Source of the DNA: Pseudoalteromonas sp. R3
GTDB lineage: Bacteria; Pseudomonadota; Gammaproteobacteria; Enterobacterales; Alteromonadaceae
Length of the DNA: 64,000 bases
Assembly (NCBI RefSeq): GCF_004014715.1
Contig: NZ_CP034835.1
Span: 248,001 to 312,000, forward strand
Direction of reading: 5' to 3'
The position numbers and the translations under genes are program-made. The notes under the pieces were generated by a model, which did no database searches, was not told where the DNA came from, and saw nothing but the letters and a program-made list of their open reading frames with translations. This document shows positions 51,855 to 63,000 of the stretch, in pieces (position 1 is the first letter of the stretch; each line of letters begins with the position of its first letter).

Positions 51855-52753
51855 TAGAAATACCCCTCACGTTTTTTCTTCTCCATTGACCCGGATGAGT
51901 CATGGTCGATGACCCGGCCTTCACGCTCGGAAGAGGTCGATAACAACATTTCTTCGATGATCCCGGTCAGGGTGTTAGCCTCAGATTCAACGGCACCTGT
52001 CAGCGGGTAGCAGCCCAGCGTACGGAAACGGACCGACTTCATCTCAGGCACTTCCCCTTCCGCCAGAGGCATACGTTCGTCGTCGACCATGATTAATGTG
52101 CCATCACGCTCAACCACAGGACGTTTCTCAGCTAGATATAGCGGTACGATCTCAATGTTTTCCTGGTAGATGTATTGCCAAATATCCAGCTCAGTCCAGT
52201 TTGACAGCGGGAATACACGAATACTTTCGCCCGGATTCACCTGACCGTTGTAGGTATTCCACAGCTCGGGACGCTGATTTTTTGGGTCCCAGCGATGGTG
52301 TTTGTCGCGGAAAGAATAGACACGCTCTTTGGCACGAGACTTTTCTTCATCACGGCGTGCACCACCAAATGCGGCATCGAAGCCGTACTTATTTAATGCC
52401 TGTTTAAGGCCCTGGGTTTTCATGATGTCAGTGTGTTTGGCTGAGCCGTGGGTGAATGGACCAACGCCCATCTCTAACCCTTCCGGGTTCTTGTGCACAA
52501 TCAGGTCAAAGTTATATTCTTTGGCCAGACGATCACGAAACTCAATCATCTCGCGGAATTTCCAGTCCGTGTCTACATGCAGCAGAGGGAAGGGGATCTT
52601 TGCCGGGAAAAACGCTTTACGTGCTAAGTGAAGGAGTACCGATGAGTCTTTACCGATAGAGTAAAGCATCACTGGGTTTTCAAACTCAGCAGCGACTTCG
52701 CGAATAATCTTTATACTTTCAGCCTCAAGTTGCTGAAGGTGAGTTAAAGCCAT
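51854..52753 (-). CDS. cysD: sulfate adenylyltransferase small subunit
   Basis: 299 residues. ATP-sulfurylase of the PP-loop family forming APS from ATP and sulfate. The PP-loop is in [32 protein letters not shown] and [12 protein letters not shown] are conserved. The C-terminus ends KKKREGYF, typical of CysD. It forms the heterodimer with the overlapping cysN product. Confidence 0.97.
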   Translation of the reverse strand: MALTHLQQLEAESIKIIREVAAEFENPVMLYSIGKDSSVLLHLARKAFFPAKIPFPLLHVDTDWKFREMIEFRDRLAKEYNFDLIVHKNPEGLEMGVGPFTHGSAKHTDIMKTQGLKQALNKYGFDAAFGGARRDEEKSRAKERVYSFRDKHHRWDPKNQRPELWNTYNGQVNPGESIRVFPLSNWTELDIWQYIYQENIEIVPLYLAEKRPVVERDGTLIMVDDERMPLAEGEVPEMKSVRFRTLGCYPLTGAVESEANTLTGIIEEMLLSTSSEREGRVIDHDSSGSMEKKKREGYF

Positions 52754-52797
52754 TGTCGTCGTCCTACTTAAATACGAAAAATAAAGTGGTTCATGTG

Positions 52798-54219
52798 TCA
52801 GGCGATCTTAGCGAGCGGCTGAGCGTAACTTGCAATTTGTTCTGTCTTACCAAACCAGGCCAGCTCCTGATGCAAAGCGGCTACTTCGCCGATGATCAGC
52901 AGCGCTGGAGACTGGATATTGTTGGCTTCGATTTGCGCTGCCAGTTGACCAAGTTCAGTGGTCACAACACGCTGTGATTTGCGTGTACCATTTTCAACGA
53001 TGGCCACAGGCGTGTGTTCACTGCGGCCATGGGCCAGCAGTTGGGCCTGTATATGTGGCGATTTAATAACCCCCATATAAATAGCCAAAGTCTGGTTGGG
53101 CTTGGCCAGCGATTGCCAGTCCAGTTCTTGCCCTTCTTTTTTACAATGTCCTGTCACAAACTGAATAGCCTGAGCATGGTCTCGGTGTGTAAGCGGTATA
53201 CCCGCATAGGCACTGCACCCCGCAGCAGCGGTAATACCTGGCACAATTTGATAGCGGATGTTTGCCGCGGCCAGTACCTGAACTTCTTCGCCACCCCGGC
53301 CGTAAATGAACGGGTCACCGCCTTTGATGCGGCATACCTTTTTACCTTGTTGGGCCAGCTCAACCAACATCTGATTGGTGTCTTCCTGTTTAACACTGTG
53401 GTGTCCGGCACGCTTACCGACACAGATGAGGTCGGCATCGCGTCTGACCAGTTCCATAATTTCATCGGACACCAGGTAGTCATACACCACTACATCAGCT
53501 TGTTGCATCAATTGCAGTGCCTTGAGCGTCAGTAATTCCGGATCGCCCGGGCCTGCGCCTACGACATAGACTTCGCCTTGTGGCTCTGCGGTCTCGTCCA
53601 GCATGTCATGCAGCTGCTGTTGCGCACCTTGTGTGTCTCCGCTTTGTACTTTACTGACGACATGTGAGTCGAATACTCGCTCCCAGAATTGACGGCGATC
53701 CGCAAAATGCTTAAAACGGCCTTTTACCTTGTCTCTGAATCCGCCCACCAGTTCAGCTAACGGGCCAATATGTTGTGGGATCAGGGTTTCGAGTTTTTCT
53801 CTTAAACGGCGCGCCAATACAGGTGCTGTACCGGCACTGGAAATCGCAATGGTAATGGGGTTACGGTCAACGATAGACGGAAAAATAAAACTGCACTTTG
53901 GCTGGTCATCAACTACATTGACGAAAATATTGCGAGCATCCGCAGCATCACGCACCTGTGCGTTAACGTCATCGTTGTCGGTGGCAGCAATGACCAGTGC
54001 CATACCGTCAACTGCGTCGGCACTGAAGTAGGCGTTTTTCAGATTAAGCTCGCCTTCCTCAGATAACTGGGTTAGCTCGTCGCAAAATTCAGGTGCCAGC
54101 ACGGTTACGTCGGCGCGGGCTTTGAGCAGCGCGCGGATCTTCCTCAGTGCAACTTCACCGCCGCCGACGACCAGCACGGGTTTGTTGTCCAACTTGGTAA
54201 AGATAGGTAAGTACTGCAC
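52798..54219 (-). CDS. cysG: siroheme synthase (trifunctional)
   Basis: 473 residues. The N-terminal part (about 1-210) is the precorrin-2 dehydrogenase/ferrochelatase with NAD motif [17 protein letters not shown]. The C-terminal part (about 215-470) is the uroporphyrinogen-III methyltransferase with [18 protein letters not shown] and [15 protein letters not shown]. It supplies siroheme for sulfite (and nitrite) reductase. It is the first gene of the cys cluster in transcription order, 44 bp before cysD. Confidence 0.96.
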   Translation of the reverse strand: MQYLPIFTKLDNKPVLVVGGGEVALRKIRALLKARADVTVLAPEFCDELTQLSEEGELNLKNAYFSADAVDGMALVIAATDNDDVNAQVRDAADARNIFVNVVDDQPKCSFIFPSIVDRNPITIAISSAGTAPVLARRLREKLETLIPQHIGPLAELVGGFRDKVKGRFKHFADRRQFWERVFDSHVVSKVQSGDTQGAQQQLHDMLDETAEPQGEVYVVGAGPGDPELLTLKALQLMQQADVVVYDYLVSDEIMELVRRDADLICVGKRAGHHSVKQEDTNQMLVELAQQGKKVCRIKGGDPFIYGRGGEEVQVLAAANIRYQIVPGITAAAGCSAYAGIPLTHRDHAQAIQFVTGHCKKEGQELDWQSLAKPNQTLAIYMGVIKSPHIQAQLLAHGRSEHTPVAIVENGTRKSQRVVTTELGQLAAQIEANNIQSPALLIIGEVAALHQELAWFGKTEQIASYAQPLAKIA

Positions 54220-54331
54220 GCTGTTGCCCCTTAAACATCGTAAAACTTGATATAAGCCAACTCTGGCTTTTTCTAGAGTGGCAGAATATCCCGCGTACTG
54301 GCAGGGAAAAAATAACTTAAACCCAGTTTTT

Positions 54332-54346
54332 ATAACTAAAAGTTAT
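54332..54346. promoter_or_regulatory. inverted repeat upstream of cysG, possible CysB-type site
   Basis: ATAACT, AAA, AGTTAT is a perfect 6+3+6 inverted repeat about 110 bp upstream of cysG, in AT-rich sequence. Position and composition suit a LysR-type activator such as CysB/Cbl, which controls cys genes; identity is inferred. Confidence 0.45.
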
Positions 54347-54438
54347 ATAAACCGCATGAAACAGGCTTACCTCATATATATCAAGGGTTTAGCGTGGATA
54401 CATGTGTCTGAGAACAGTTATAGCTATTGGTTATGAGT

Positions 54439-54662
54439 TATAATTTCGACAATTTATCCTAAAGCGTGCTTACTAGCACTGAACAATGACGTAACTTTAG
54501 CCCGGGCGGCTGGCTGGATAAGCGAGCGTGATCAAGTGAACTTGTTCGGTAATGGAGCGGACAAATGTCCTGTGGCCAAGTGGTGCAAGCAGCTAACGTT
54601 GAAGTCCGACTCATATCATGCAGCCATGTCCTCAGGGCCTGGGCAGTAAAAAGGAAACGAAT
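54439..54662 (+). ncRNA. candidate structured 5' leader of deoC
   Basis: A TATAAT at 54439-54444 could be the -10 box. The following 210 nt hold nested pairings: TTATCC (54454-54459) with GGATAA (54516-54521), CTAAAG (54459-54464) with CTTTAG (54495-54500), and hairpin GTGCT-TACT-AGCAC (54466-54479). Further on, GGAC-AAAT-GTCC (54559-54570) competes with a distal pairing CGGAC (54558-54562) to GTCCG (54604-54608). This looks like a regulatory leader; no known riboswitch class was recognised. Confidence 0.45.
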
Positions 54663-55409
54663 ATGAAAATGCAAGCCGTCGCACGCGAGGTGCTTGGATT
54701 AATGGATCTGACGTCGTTAAACGAACAAGATAACGAAGCCAGTATCATTGCGTTGTTAGACAGCATTCGACCAGAACTGGGATTACCCGCTGCGGTGTGT
54801 GTGTATCCGCAGTTTGTGGCGTTATGCAAAAGGGAGCTGGCACGTCGAGGCTGGTCACAGGTGAAGGTCGCCACTGTCACTAATTTCCCCAGCGGTAAGC
54901 AGTCGCTGCAGCAAGTGCTGACACAGACTAAAGAGGCGTTGCAGGCCGGAGCCGATGAGATTGATCTGGTCATGCCTTATCAGCAGCTCCAGGCGGGCGA
55001 CCCGGATACGCCCTGGCAGTATGTGCGCTCCAGCAAGCAACTCTGTGGCGCACAGGCAAAACTTAAAGTGATCATTGAATCTGGGGTGCTGGAAAATGTG
55101 CAGCAAATCGCTCAGGCCAGTGATGTTGCCATTCTGGCTGGGGCTGACTTTATCAAAACCAGTACCGGCAAAGTGCCGGTGAATGCGACGTTAGAAGCGA
55201 CAAAAATCATGCTTGAGCGTATTCAAGTGTCGGGTAAAAAGGTTGGCTTTAAAGCCGCTGGCGGCGTTAAAAGTGTTGAGCAAGCAAATGATTACTTACA
55301 AGTCGCAGTTGATATCATGGGTAATGACTGGTTGTGTTCAGAACATTTCCGGTTTGGCGCATCGAGCTTGCTACAGGATGTACATAACCAACTGGATTGT
55401 TCAGACTAA
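54663..55409 (+). CDS. deoC: deoxyribose-phosphate aldolase
   Basis: 248 residues from the ATG at 54663 with AAGGA upstream. Class I TIM-barrel aldolase that splits 2-deoxyribose-5-phosphate into glyceraldehyde-3-phosphate and acetaldehyde in nucleoside catabolism. The Schiff-base lysine is in GADFIKTSTGKV; a second conserved lysine is in VGFKAAGGVKS. No deoA/B/D neighbours are present. A long, structured leader precedes it. Confidence 0.95.
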   Translation: MKMQAVAREVLGLMDLTSLNEQDNEASIIALLDSIRPELGLPAAVCVYPQFVALCKRELARRGWSQVKVATVTNFPSGKQSLQQVLTQTKEALQAGADEIDLVMPYQQLQAGDPDTPWQYVRSSKQLCGAQAKLKVIIESGVLENVQQIAQASDVAILAGADFIKTSTGKVPVNATLEATKIMLERIQVSGKKVGFKAAGGVKSVEQANDYLQVAVDIMGNDWLCSEHFRFGASSLLQDVHNQLDCSD

Positions 55410-55420
55410 CGGAGGGTAAG

Positions 55421-55939
55421 GTGAAGCGTGACCAGGCTGTAATGCGCGATAGTGAGCGAGAGAAGCAACAGCTGGAGCATGGTGCGGCCAAGCTATTTAT
55501 GCGCAGCTATGAGCGCCTCACTCACACGCCCATGCGTCATATCTGGCACAATCAACCCGCAAAACCCGATGTGAGTTGTTATCTGGGTGAGTCACAACTC
55601 GACATCGAAGTTGCCCACCTGTATGCCAGTGAAACGGAAGCGATGGCCGTACTTGGTCGCCCGTTGTCACTGACCATGCAACGTGAATTGGCAGTGATGG
55701 CCCAGGCGCCGAGTACACAGCGACTGAATACAGGCCTCGGTCGCTTACTAAAACAAAAGGCGGGGAAGCATTATCATTCTCAGCGTGTTTGGCTGTTGAT
55801 CCGAAATGCCAGCCCAATGTGGCACCGGGCCGACTTTGAAAGAGAATTACCACACTTACCCGTTCCCCTAACACATCCTTTCGAACAAATATGGCTGCTT
55901 TGTGATTTCTTCTATGGTGATCCGCTGCGCTTGTTTTAG
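55421..55939 (+). CDS. unrecognised basic protein downstream of deoC
   Basis: 172 residues from a GTG at 55421 with GGAGGG upstream (an ATG at 55442 is the alternative). Soluble, rich in His, Arg, Leu and Gln, with no signal peptide. No family was recognised. The spacing of 11 bp after deoC suggests co-transcription, but nothing in the sequence links it to nucleoside metabolism. Base composition resembles the neighbours. Confidence 0.65.
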   Translation: MKRDQAVMRDSEREKQQLEHGAAKLFMRSYERLTHTPMRHIWHNQPAKPDVSCYLGESQLDIEVAHLYASETEAMAVLGRPLSLTMQRELAVMAQAPSTQRLNTGLGRLLKQKAGKHYHSQRVWLLIRNASPMWHRADFERELPHLPVPLTHPFEQIWLLCDFFYGDPLRLF

Positions 55940-56024
55940 CTGGGAAATTTCGAGTTCTTAGCGCTTGGTAGAAGCAGAACCAGCCTGAAATTGGCACAAA
56001 TACCGCTTTGCGCATCTTTTACTC

Positions 56025-56052
56025 TTGTTTTCAGTTTGTTCGTCAGTATAAT
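56025..56052 (+). promoter_or_regulatory. promoter of tRNA-Trp
   Basis: TTGTTT, 16 bp, TATAAT, with the tRNA starting 15 bp after the -10 box. Confidence 0.8.
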
Positions 56053-56067
56053 GGGCATCCACTTTGC

Positions 56068-56144
56068 AGGGGCGTAGTTCCAATTGGTAGAACAGCGGTC
56101 TCCAAAACCGATGGTTGCGGGTTCGAGTCCTGCCGCCCCTGCCA
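56068..56144 (+). tRNA. tRNA-Trp (CCA)
   Basis: 77 nt with encoded CCA. Acceptor AGGGGCG/CGCCCCT, anticodon loop CTCCAAA (anticodon CCA), T arm around GTTCGAGTC. Position directly before secE-nusG is conserved in gammaproteobacteria. Unlike the Gly and Ile loci, no 5'-end element precedes it. Confidence 0.98.
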
Positions 56145-56275
56145 CTCTTAATAATCAGTCCAAATCTAAAATAATGGGTTTTACCACCACCGCTTATTTG
56201 TAAATTTGGATTGAAATGGATTAACCCTGCTCATATGTAGGGTTGTTGTGTCTGTATTTAAGGTAAAAATAAATT

Positions 56276-56653
56276 ATGAGCACTAATGTTGAAAACCCGT
56301 CTAGCTCGATGGACACGGTAAAGTGGTTGTTGGCAGTCGTTTTATTGACTGGCGCAGTTGTTGGTAACTACATGTACGCTGATATCTCAGTGTTGACGCG
56401 CGCGATCGGTGTGGTAGTTGCGATTGGTGCAGCATTGGGTATTGCTGCGACAACTGAAAAAGGGCGCACCTTTATCGCTTTCGCCAAAGAGTCTAGAATT
56501 GAGGTTCGCAAGGTAGTTTGGCCAACGCGTCAGGAAACAACACACACGACCTTTATCGTGATGGCTGCGACAGTTGTTATGGCACTGATCCTGTGGGGAT
56601 TAGACGGCATTCTGTTCCGCGCCGTTGGTTTTTTAACCGGCTTGACCTTTTAA
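56276..56653 (+). CDS. secE: preprotein translocase subunit SecE
   Basis: 125 residues with three hydrophobic segments (about 17-38, 44-62 and 95-118), the long gammaproteobacterial form. The conserved cytoplasmic stretch ESRIEVRKVVWPTRQET precedes the last helix. Part of SecYEG. It is followed by nusG after 37 bp. Confidence 0.97.
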   Translation: MSTNVENPSSSMDTVKWLLAVVLLTGAVVGNYMYADISVLTRAIGVVVAIGAALGIAATTEKGRTFIAFAKESRIEVRKVVWPTRQETTHTTFIVMAATVVMALILWGLDGILFRAVGFLTGLTF

Positions 56654-56690
56654 TAGGCTAGCGTTTTAACTGGATTGGAGATCTGATCCC

Positions 56691-57248
56691 ATGTCGGATG
56701 AGAACAAAGAAAAGAAATTACGTTGGTACGTAATTCAGGCGTTTTCAGGTTTTGAAAAGCGCGTTGCTCAAACCATTATTGAGCACATTAAAATCGAAGG
56801 TCTGGAAGACTACTTCGGTGAAGTACTAGTCCCAACTGAAGAAGTTGTGGAGATGCGTGCCGGACAAAAGCGTAAGTCTGAGCGTAAATTCTTCCCAGGC
56901 TACGTGTTAGTTGAAATGGTGATGGATGATGCATCCTGGCACCTGGTCAACAGTACACCACGTGTGATGGGCTTTGTGGGTGGTACGTCAGATCGTCCAG
57001 CGCCAATCAGCAAAAAAGAAGCTGATCGTATTCTTAACCGTCTGCAGGAAAATGCAGAAGCACCTAAGCCAGCGACCTTGTTCGAGCCAGGTGAAGTGGT
57101 ACGTGTTATTGATGGTCCATTTGCTGACTTTAATGGCGTTGTGGAAGAAGTCGATTACGAGAAGAGTCGTCTGAAAGTATCGGTACTGATCTTCGGTCGT
57201 TCTACACCGGTTGACCTGGAGTTTGGACAGGTTGAGCAAGATAAGTAA
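56691..57248 (+). CDS. nusG: transcription termination/antitermination protein
   Basis: 185 residues. The N-terminal NGN domain ([18 protein letters not shown]) binds RNA polymerase; the C-terminal KOW domain ([19 protein letters not shown]) binds Rho or S10. Length and gene order (secE-nusG-rplK) are canonical. Confidence 0.98.
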   Translation: MSDENKEKKLRWYVIQAFSGFEKRVAQTIIEHIKIEGLEDYFGEVLVPTEEVVEMRAGQKRKSERKFFPGYVLVEMVMDDASWHLVNSTPRVMGFVGGTSDRPAPISKKEADRILNRLQENAEAPKPATLFEPGEVVRVIDGPFADFNGVVEEVDYEKSRLKVSVLIFGRSTPVDLEFGQVEQDK

Positions 57249-57280
57249 TTTTGTTGTTTAAAACAGCAAAAGTTATTGCC

Positions 57281-57317
57281 AAAGGCCGCTGGTTAATCTA
57301 TAATCAGCGGCCTTTTT
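57281..57317 (+). terminator. terminator after nusG
   Basis: AAAGGCCGCTG and CAGCGGCCTTT form an 11-bp stem with an A/T loop and end in T5. It separates secE-nusG from rplKA. Confidence 0.92.
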
Positions 57318-57426
57318 GTATGTCATTACGATGACGCACAAAAAGACAGATTTTTTTAATTGGGAAGCCGTCTGAGTACGCGTCCTCGCGCGCACAAGGC
57401 TAAGACCCACATAACGAGGTATTATC

Positions 57427-57855
57427 ATGGCTAAAAAAGTTGAAGCTTTAATCAAGCTACAAGTTGCTGCTGGTATGGCTAACCCTAGTCCTCCAGTAGG
57501 TCCTGCACTAGGTCAACACGGTGTAAACATCATGGAATTCTGTAAAGCGTTCAACGCACGTACAGAGTCTATCGAGAAAGGTGCACCGGTTCCTGTAATC
57601 ATTTCTGTTTACAACGACCGTTCTTTCACTTTCGACATGAAAACTCCACCTGCTTCTTACCTTCTTAAGAAAGCAGCTGGTATCAAGTCTGGTTCTGGCC
57701 GTCCTAACACTGAGAAAGTGGGTACTGTTACTCGCGCTCAGCTTGAAGAGATCGTTGAGACTAAACGTCCGGATCTTACTGCTGCTGATATGGACGCAGC
57801 TGTACGCACGATTGCAGGTTCTGCACGTGCAATGGGCTTGAACGTAGAGGGGTAA
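57427..57855 (+). CDS. rplK: 50S ribosomal protein L11
   Basis: 142 residues, starting [19 protein letters not shown], with [22 protein letters not shown] conserved. Forms the GTPase-associated centre. ACGAGG precedes the ATG. First gene of rplKA, where L1 is the usual translational repressor. Confidence 0.98.
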   Translation: MAKKVEALIKLQVAAGMANPSPPVGPALGQHGVNIMEFCKAFNARTESIEKGAPVPVIISVYNDRSFTFDMKTPPASYLLKKAAGIKSGSGRPNTEKVGTVTRAQLEEIVETKRPDLTAADMDAAVRTIAGSARAMGLNVEG

Positions 57856-57861
57856 TTGAGA

Positions 57862-58566
57862 ATGGCTAAATTAACTAAGCGTATGCGTACTATCCGCGAA
57901 AAAGTGGATGTTACTAAAGAATACGAAATCAACGAAGCTGTTGCTCTTCTTAAAGAACTGGCTACTGCTAAGTTCGTTGAAAGCGTAGACGTTGCTGTAA
58001 ACCTGGGTATCGATGCTCGTAAATCTGACCAAAACGTACGTGGTGCAACTGTACTACCTCACGGTACTGGTCGTGAAGTACGCGTAGCAGTATTCACTCA
58101 AGGTGCAAACGCTGATGCAGCAAAAGAAGCTGGTGCTGATCTGGTAGGCATGGAAGACCTTGCTGAGCAGGTTAAGAAAGGCGAAATGAACTTCGACGTA
58201 GTTGTTGCTTCTCCGGATGCAATGCGCGTAGTTGGTCAACTAGGTCAAATCCTAGGTCCACGTGGCCTTATGCCTAACCCTAAGACTGGTACTGTAACGC
58301 CTAACGTTGCAGAGGCAGTTAAAAACGCTAAAGCGGGTCAGGTTCGCTACCGTAACGACAAAAACGGCATCATCCACACCACTATCGGTAAGGTTGATTT
58401 CGACGCTAACCAGCTTCAGGAAAACCTGGAAGCACTTATCGTTGCGCTTAAGAAGGCTAAGCCTTCACAAGCTAAAGGTACTTACGTGAAGAAAGTAAGC
58501 ATCTCAACGACTATGGGCGCGGGTGTTGCTGTAGACCAAGCTACTCTAAACACGCAAGTGGCTTAA
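57862..58566 (+). CDS. rplA: 50S ribosomal protein L1
   Basis: 234 residues from the ATG at 57862 (a TTG at 57856 also opens the frame). The signature [21 protein letters not shown] is present. Binds 23S rRNA at the L1 stalk and represses rplKA translation in related species. It lies 6 bp after rplK. Confidence 0.98.
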   Translation: MAKLTKRMRTIREKVDVTKEYEINEAVALLKELATAKFVESVDVAVNLGIDARKSDQNVRGATVLPHGTGREVRVAVFTQGANADAAKEAGADLVGMEDLAEQVKKGEMNFDVVVASPDAMRVVGQLGQILGPRGLMPNPKTGTVTPNVAEAVKNAKAGQVRYRNDKNGIIHTTIGKVDFDANQLQENLEALIVALKKAKPSQAKGTYVKKVSISTTMGAGVAVDQATLNTQVA

Positions 58567-58580
58567 TTTAGAGATAAGCG

Positions 58581-58609
58581 TTTACATGGCGTAAAAATTA
58601 GACTATAAT
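58581..58609 (+). promoter_or_regulatory. promoter of rplJL(-rpoBC)
   Basis: TTTACA, 17 bp, TATAAT, about 290 bp before rplJ. Confidence 0.85.
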
Positions 58610-58899
58610 TTTGCGCCATTTCATTGAGAGTCTAACTCTCAACGAAGCAAAGAATTCGGGTTGAAGCGCATAATTTCGGCACTTTGCAGGCTTTATAGTC
58701 TACAATGATCCGATAAATTGCGTTTCCGTCCAAGACCGTAGGTGTAACTGAGTTACTTAATTCCCTACGTAGACGGTGTGAATCCCAGCTAGATTTTTCC
58801 TAATCTTCTGGTTCTCGCCGTAAAAAGCAGCTCTGAGTCGAAAGACAATGAGTAAAGTAGAACTGGGACACGTTCCCATCATAACCAGGAGTAACACCC
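58610..58899 (+). promoter_or_regulatory. L10 leader of the rplJL mRNA
   Basis: Gene-free, highly structured leader. A TTGAGAGT/ACTCTCAA hairpin lies at about 58624-58642, followed by sequence around 58735-58800 (GTAGGTGTAACTGAG ... CGGTGTGAATCCCAG) that resembles the known L10-binding leader where the L10-L7/L12 complex represses rplJL translation. The assignment rests on position and partial resemblance. Confidence 0.7.
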
Positions 58900-59394
58900 A
58901 TGGCTTTAAATCTTCAAGACAAAAAAGCAATTGTTGCTGAAGTCAACGAAGCTGCCAAAGGTGCTCTGTCTGCAGTTGTTGCAGATTCTCGTGGTGTAAC
59001 AGTAGATGCGATCACTGCACTTCGTAAAGAAGCTCGTGAAGCAGGCGTATGGATGAAAGTTGTCCGTAACACGCTAGCTAAGCGCGCTGTAGAAGGTACT
59101 GACTATGAGTGCCTTAACGAATCGCTAGTGGGCCCAAGCCTAATCGCTTTCTCTTCAGAGCACCCAGGTGCTGCAGCTCGTATCTTCGCTGATTTCGCGA
59201 AGAAGAACGAGTTGTTCGAACTGAAAGCGGCTGCATTTGAAGGCAATGTTGTAGACGTAGACATGCTAGCTAAGCTGCCTACTTACGACGAAGCTGTTGC
59301 ACGCCTAATGAGCGCTATGAAAGAAGCGTCAGCTGGTAAATTGTGTAAAACAATTGAAGCTGTACGTGTTCAGAAAGCTGAAGCAGCTGCTTAA
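58900..59394 (+). CDS. rplJ: 50S ribosomal protein L10
   Basis: 164 residues, starting [20 protein letters not shown], with [15 protein letters not shown] and the C-terminal helix that binds L7/L12 dimers. AGGAG precedes the ATG. Autoregulator of rplJL through the upstream leader. Confidence 0.98.
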   Translation: MALNLQDKKAIVAEVNEAAKGALSAVVADSRGVTVDAITALRKEAREAGVWMKVVRNTLAKRAVEGTDYECLNESLVGPSLIAFSSEHPGAAARIFADFAKKNELFELKAAAFEGNVVDVDMLAKLPTYDEAVARLMSAMKEASAGKLCKTIEAVRVQKAEAAA

Positions 59395-59464
59395 TAGCAC
59401 GCTTCTTACTTTCACAAATAAATTTTTAGAACCCCATGGTTCGTGATTAATTAGGAAACTTAAA

Positions 59465-59827
59465 ATGTCTGTAACTAAAGACCAAATCCTTGACGCGATT
59501 GCTGAAATGTCAGTAATGGAAGTTGTTGAACTAGTTGAAGCAATGGAAGAAAAATTCGGCGTAACTGCAGCTGCTGCTGTTGTTGCTGCTGGTCCTGCTG
59601 AAGCTGCTGAAGAAAAGACTGAGTTCGACGTAATCCTAGCTGGCGCTGGCGGTAACAAAGTTGCTGCTATCAAAGCTGTACGTGGTGCAACTGGTCTTGG
59701 CCTTAAAGAAGCAAAAGCTCTTGTTGAGTCTGCTCCTGCGCCAATCAAAGAAGCTGTTTCTAAAGAAGAAGCTGAAGCACTTAAGAAAGATCTTGAAGAA
59801 GCTGGTGCTGAAGTTGAGATCAAGTAA
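59465..59827 (+). CDS. rplL: 50S ribosomal protein L7/L12
   Basis: 120 residues. N-terminal dimerisation helices, an Ala-rich hinge (about 38-52) and a C-terminal domain with [21 protein letters not shown]. Stalk protein that recruits translation GTPases. Codon use is strongly biased, as expected for a highly expressed gene. Confidence 0.98.
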   Translation: MSVTKDQILDAIAEMSVMEVVELVEAMEEKFGVTAAAAVVAAGPAEAAEEKTEFDVILAGAGGNKVAAIKAVRGATGLGLKEAKALVESAPAPIKEAVSKEEAEALKKDLEEAGAEVEIK

Positions 59828-59867
59828 TCTGGCATTTGCTAGGTTCGCTGCCTGAGCAATCAGGCAA

Positions 59868-59899
59868 GGGCTGGTGATTATTTAATCACCGGCCCTTTT
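59868..59899 (+). terminator. attenuating terminator between rplL and rpoB
   Basis: GGGCTGGTGATTA and TAATCACCGGCCC pair along 13 positions (one G-U) and are followed by TTTT. It corresponds to the partial terminator that in related bacteria lowers rpoBC transcription relative to rplJL. The 190 bp between it and rpoB hold no gene. Confidence 0.88.
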
Positions 59900-60092
59900 G
59901 CGCTATAGAGCGACGCTTTCCTGTTGCGCAATAAATTCCTATGTTTTTTCTTATTTTTCAATCTGTTAGTAGTATTTTGAAAGTGAGTGACTCATAGGAC
60001 GACAATTAGATGTTGTTATCATGGCTTAGATGCCAATGAAGTCTGTTCTCCATGAACAGGTTGGGTCAAAGATCAGCAAGCTGAGGAACCCC

Positions 60093-63000
60093 ATGGCTTA
60101 CTCTTATTCTGAAAAGAAACGTATCCGTAAGGATTTTGGTAAACGTCCACAAGTTTTGGACATACCTTTCCTTTTGCAAACGCAGTTGGAATCGTTCAAA
60201 AAGTTCATTACACCGGACGCTGATGGTGATACCGGACTGGAAGCGGCATTCCGTTCTGTGTTCCCGATCAAAAGCTACTCGGGCAATTCTGAGCTTCAAT
60301 ACGTTAGCTATCGTATTGGAGAGCCAGTATTCGATGTAAAAGAATGTCAAATTCGCGGTGTGACTTTTTCTGCTCCACTTCGCGTAAAACTTCGTCTTGT
60401 GCTAATGGACAAAGATGCACCAGGCACAGTCAAAGACATTAAAGAGCAAGAAGTTTACATGGGCGAAATCCCGCTCATGACTGACACAGGTACTTTTGTT
60501 ATCAATGGTACTGAACGTGTTATCGTTTCTCAGCTACACCGTTCACCTGGTGTATTCTTTGATAACGACCGTGGTAAATCACACTCGTCGGGTAAAGTAC
60601 TATATAACGCACGCGTGATCCCTTACCGTGGTTCGTGGTTAGACTTTGAATTCGATGTAAAAGATAACCTGTTTGTACGTATCGACCGTCGTCGTAAACT
60701 GCCTGCGTCAATCATTCTACGTGCTCTTGAGTTCTCAACTGAAGAAATTCTTGGCATGTTCTTCGAAACCACTGCGTTCGAAGTGACAAACGGCAAAGTG
60801 ATGATGGAATTGGTGCCATCTCGACTACGTGGTGAAACCGCTGCTTTTGATATCAAAGATGCAGACGGTGAAGTCCTGGTTGAACAGGGTCGTCGTATCA
60901 CAGCCCGTCATATAAAAACAATCGAGAAAAAGGGCATTGACCAGCTTGAAGTACCGCATGAGTACATCATTGGTCGTGTGGTTGCGAGAAACTACATTGA
61001 TGAATCAACTGGTGAGATCATTGCAGAAGCAAATGCTGAGCTGTCTCTGGAGTTGATGGCCGAGCTTGTGAAAGCAGGTCACACTAAAATTGATACCCTG
61101 TACATCAACGATGTAGATAGCGGTGCTTACATGTCGGAAACTGTGCGTATTGACAGCACATCAAACCGTCTTGAAGCGCTGGTAGAAATCTACCGTATGA
61201 TGCGCCCGGGTGAGCCACCAACAAAAGAAGCAGCGGAAGCGTTGTTTGACAACCTGTTCTTCTCTGACGAGCGCTATGATTTGTCAACGGTTGGTCGTAT
61301 GAAGTTCAACAGCCGTGTTGGTTATGACACTGACACAGGCCCTGGCACGCTGAGCAAAGAAGACATTGTTAGCGTGATGAAGGTGTTGATCGACATCCGT
61401 AACGGTAAAGGCGATGTGGACGATATCGACCACTTAGGTAACCGTCGTATCCGTTCTGTAGGTGAAATGGCAGAAAACCAGTTCCGCGTAGGTCTGGTAC
61501 GTGTAGAGCGTGCTGTACGTGAGCGTCTGAGCTTAGGTGATCTGGACAACGTGATGCCTCAGGACCTGATCAATGCGAAGCCTATTTCTGCTGCCGTTAA
61601 AGAATTCTTTGGTTCTTCACAGCTGTCTCAGTTTATGGACCAGAACAACCCGCTGTCAGAAGTAACGCACAAGCGTCGTATTTCTGCACTTGGTCCGGGT
61701 GGTCTGACTCGTGAACGTGCTGGCTTCGAGGTTCGAGACGTACACGTTACTCACTACGGTCGTGTTTGTCCTATCGAAACGCCTGAAGGTCCAAACATCG
61801 GTCTGATCAACTCATTGTCTACATACGCACGTACTAACGATTATGGTTTCCTTGAAACACCATATCGTAAAGTCGTTGACGGTGTAGTAACGGATGACGT
61901 TGATTACCTGTCTGCAATTGAAGAAGGTCAGTTCGTAATCGCACAGGCGAACACTAACCTGACTGAAGAAAACCAATTTGCAGAAGAGCTGATCCCATGT
62001 CGTTATAAAGGCGAATCAACCTTTATGCCAAGCGACAGCATCCAGTATATGGATGTATCTCCACAGCAGGTTATCTCTGTGGCAGCAGCACTTATCCCAT
62101 TCCTTGAACACGATGATGCGAACCGTGCATTGATGGGATCGAACATGCAACGTCAGGCTGTACCAACACTGCGCGCAGATAAGCCGCTGGTAGGTACAGG
62201 TATCGAGCGTACGCTGGCAAAAGACTCTGGTGTAACCATTGTTGCTAAGCGTGGCGGTGTGGTGAAGTATGCAGATGCAAGCCGTATCGTTGTTAACGTG
62301 AACGAAGAAGAGCGCGTACCTGGTGAAGCAGGTATCGACATCTATAACCTGACTAAATACACCCGCTCTAACCAGAACACCTGTATCAACCAAAAACCAA
62401 CTTGTATGGTTGGTGAACCGGTCGTACGTGGTGATGTTCTGGCGGATGGTCCTTCGACTGACCTAGGCGACCTGGCTCTTGGTCAAAACCTGCGTGTGGC
62501 ATTCATGCCATGGAATGGTTATAACTTCGAGGATTCAATTCTACTGTCTGAGCGCGTTGTTCAGGAAGATCGTCTAACTACGATCCACATCCAGGAACTA
62601 CAGTGTATTGCACGTGATACTAAGCTTGGTCCAGAAGAGATCACTGCTGATATCCCGAACGTGGGTGAGTCTGCGCTAGGTAAGCTGGACGAATCAGGTG
62701 TTGTATACATCGGTGCTGAAGTGAAAGGCGGCGATATCCTGGTTGGTAAAGTAACGCCTAAAGGTGAAACTCAATTAACGCCTGAAGAGAAGCTACTGCG
62801 TGCTATTTTCGGTGAAAAAGCGTCTGATGTGAAAGACAGCTCACTACGTGTACCTAACTCTGTATCTGGTACCGTTATCGACGTTCAGGTCTTTACCCGT
62901 GATGGTGTAGAAAAAGACAAGCGTGCGCTGGAAGTTGAAGACATGCAGCTTCGCGAAGCGAAGAAAGACTTCAACGAAGAGTTCCGTATTCTTGAAGGTG

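Noticed and set aside
54439..54662. Cobalamin or purine riboswitch upstream of deoC
   Set aside because: The conserved cores of those classes were not found.
59329..59835. 168-residue open frame antisense to rplL
   Set aside because: Produced by the biased codon use of rplL; low-complexity Ala/Ser protein.
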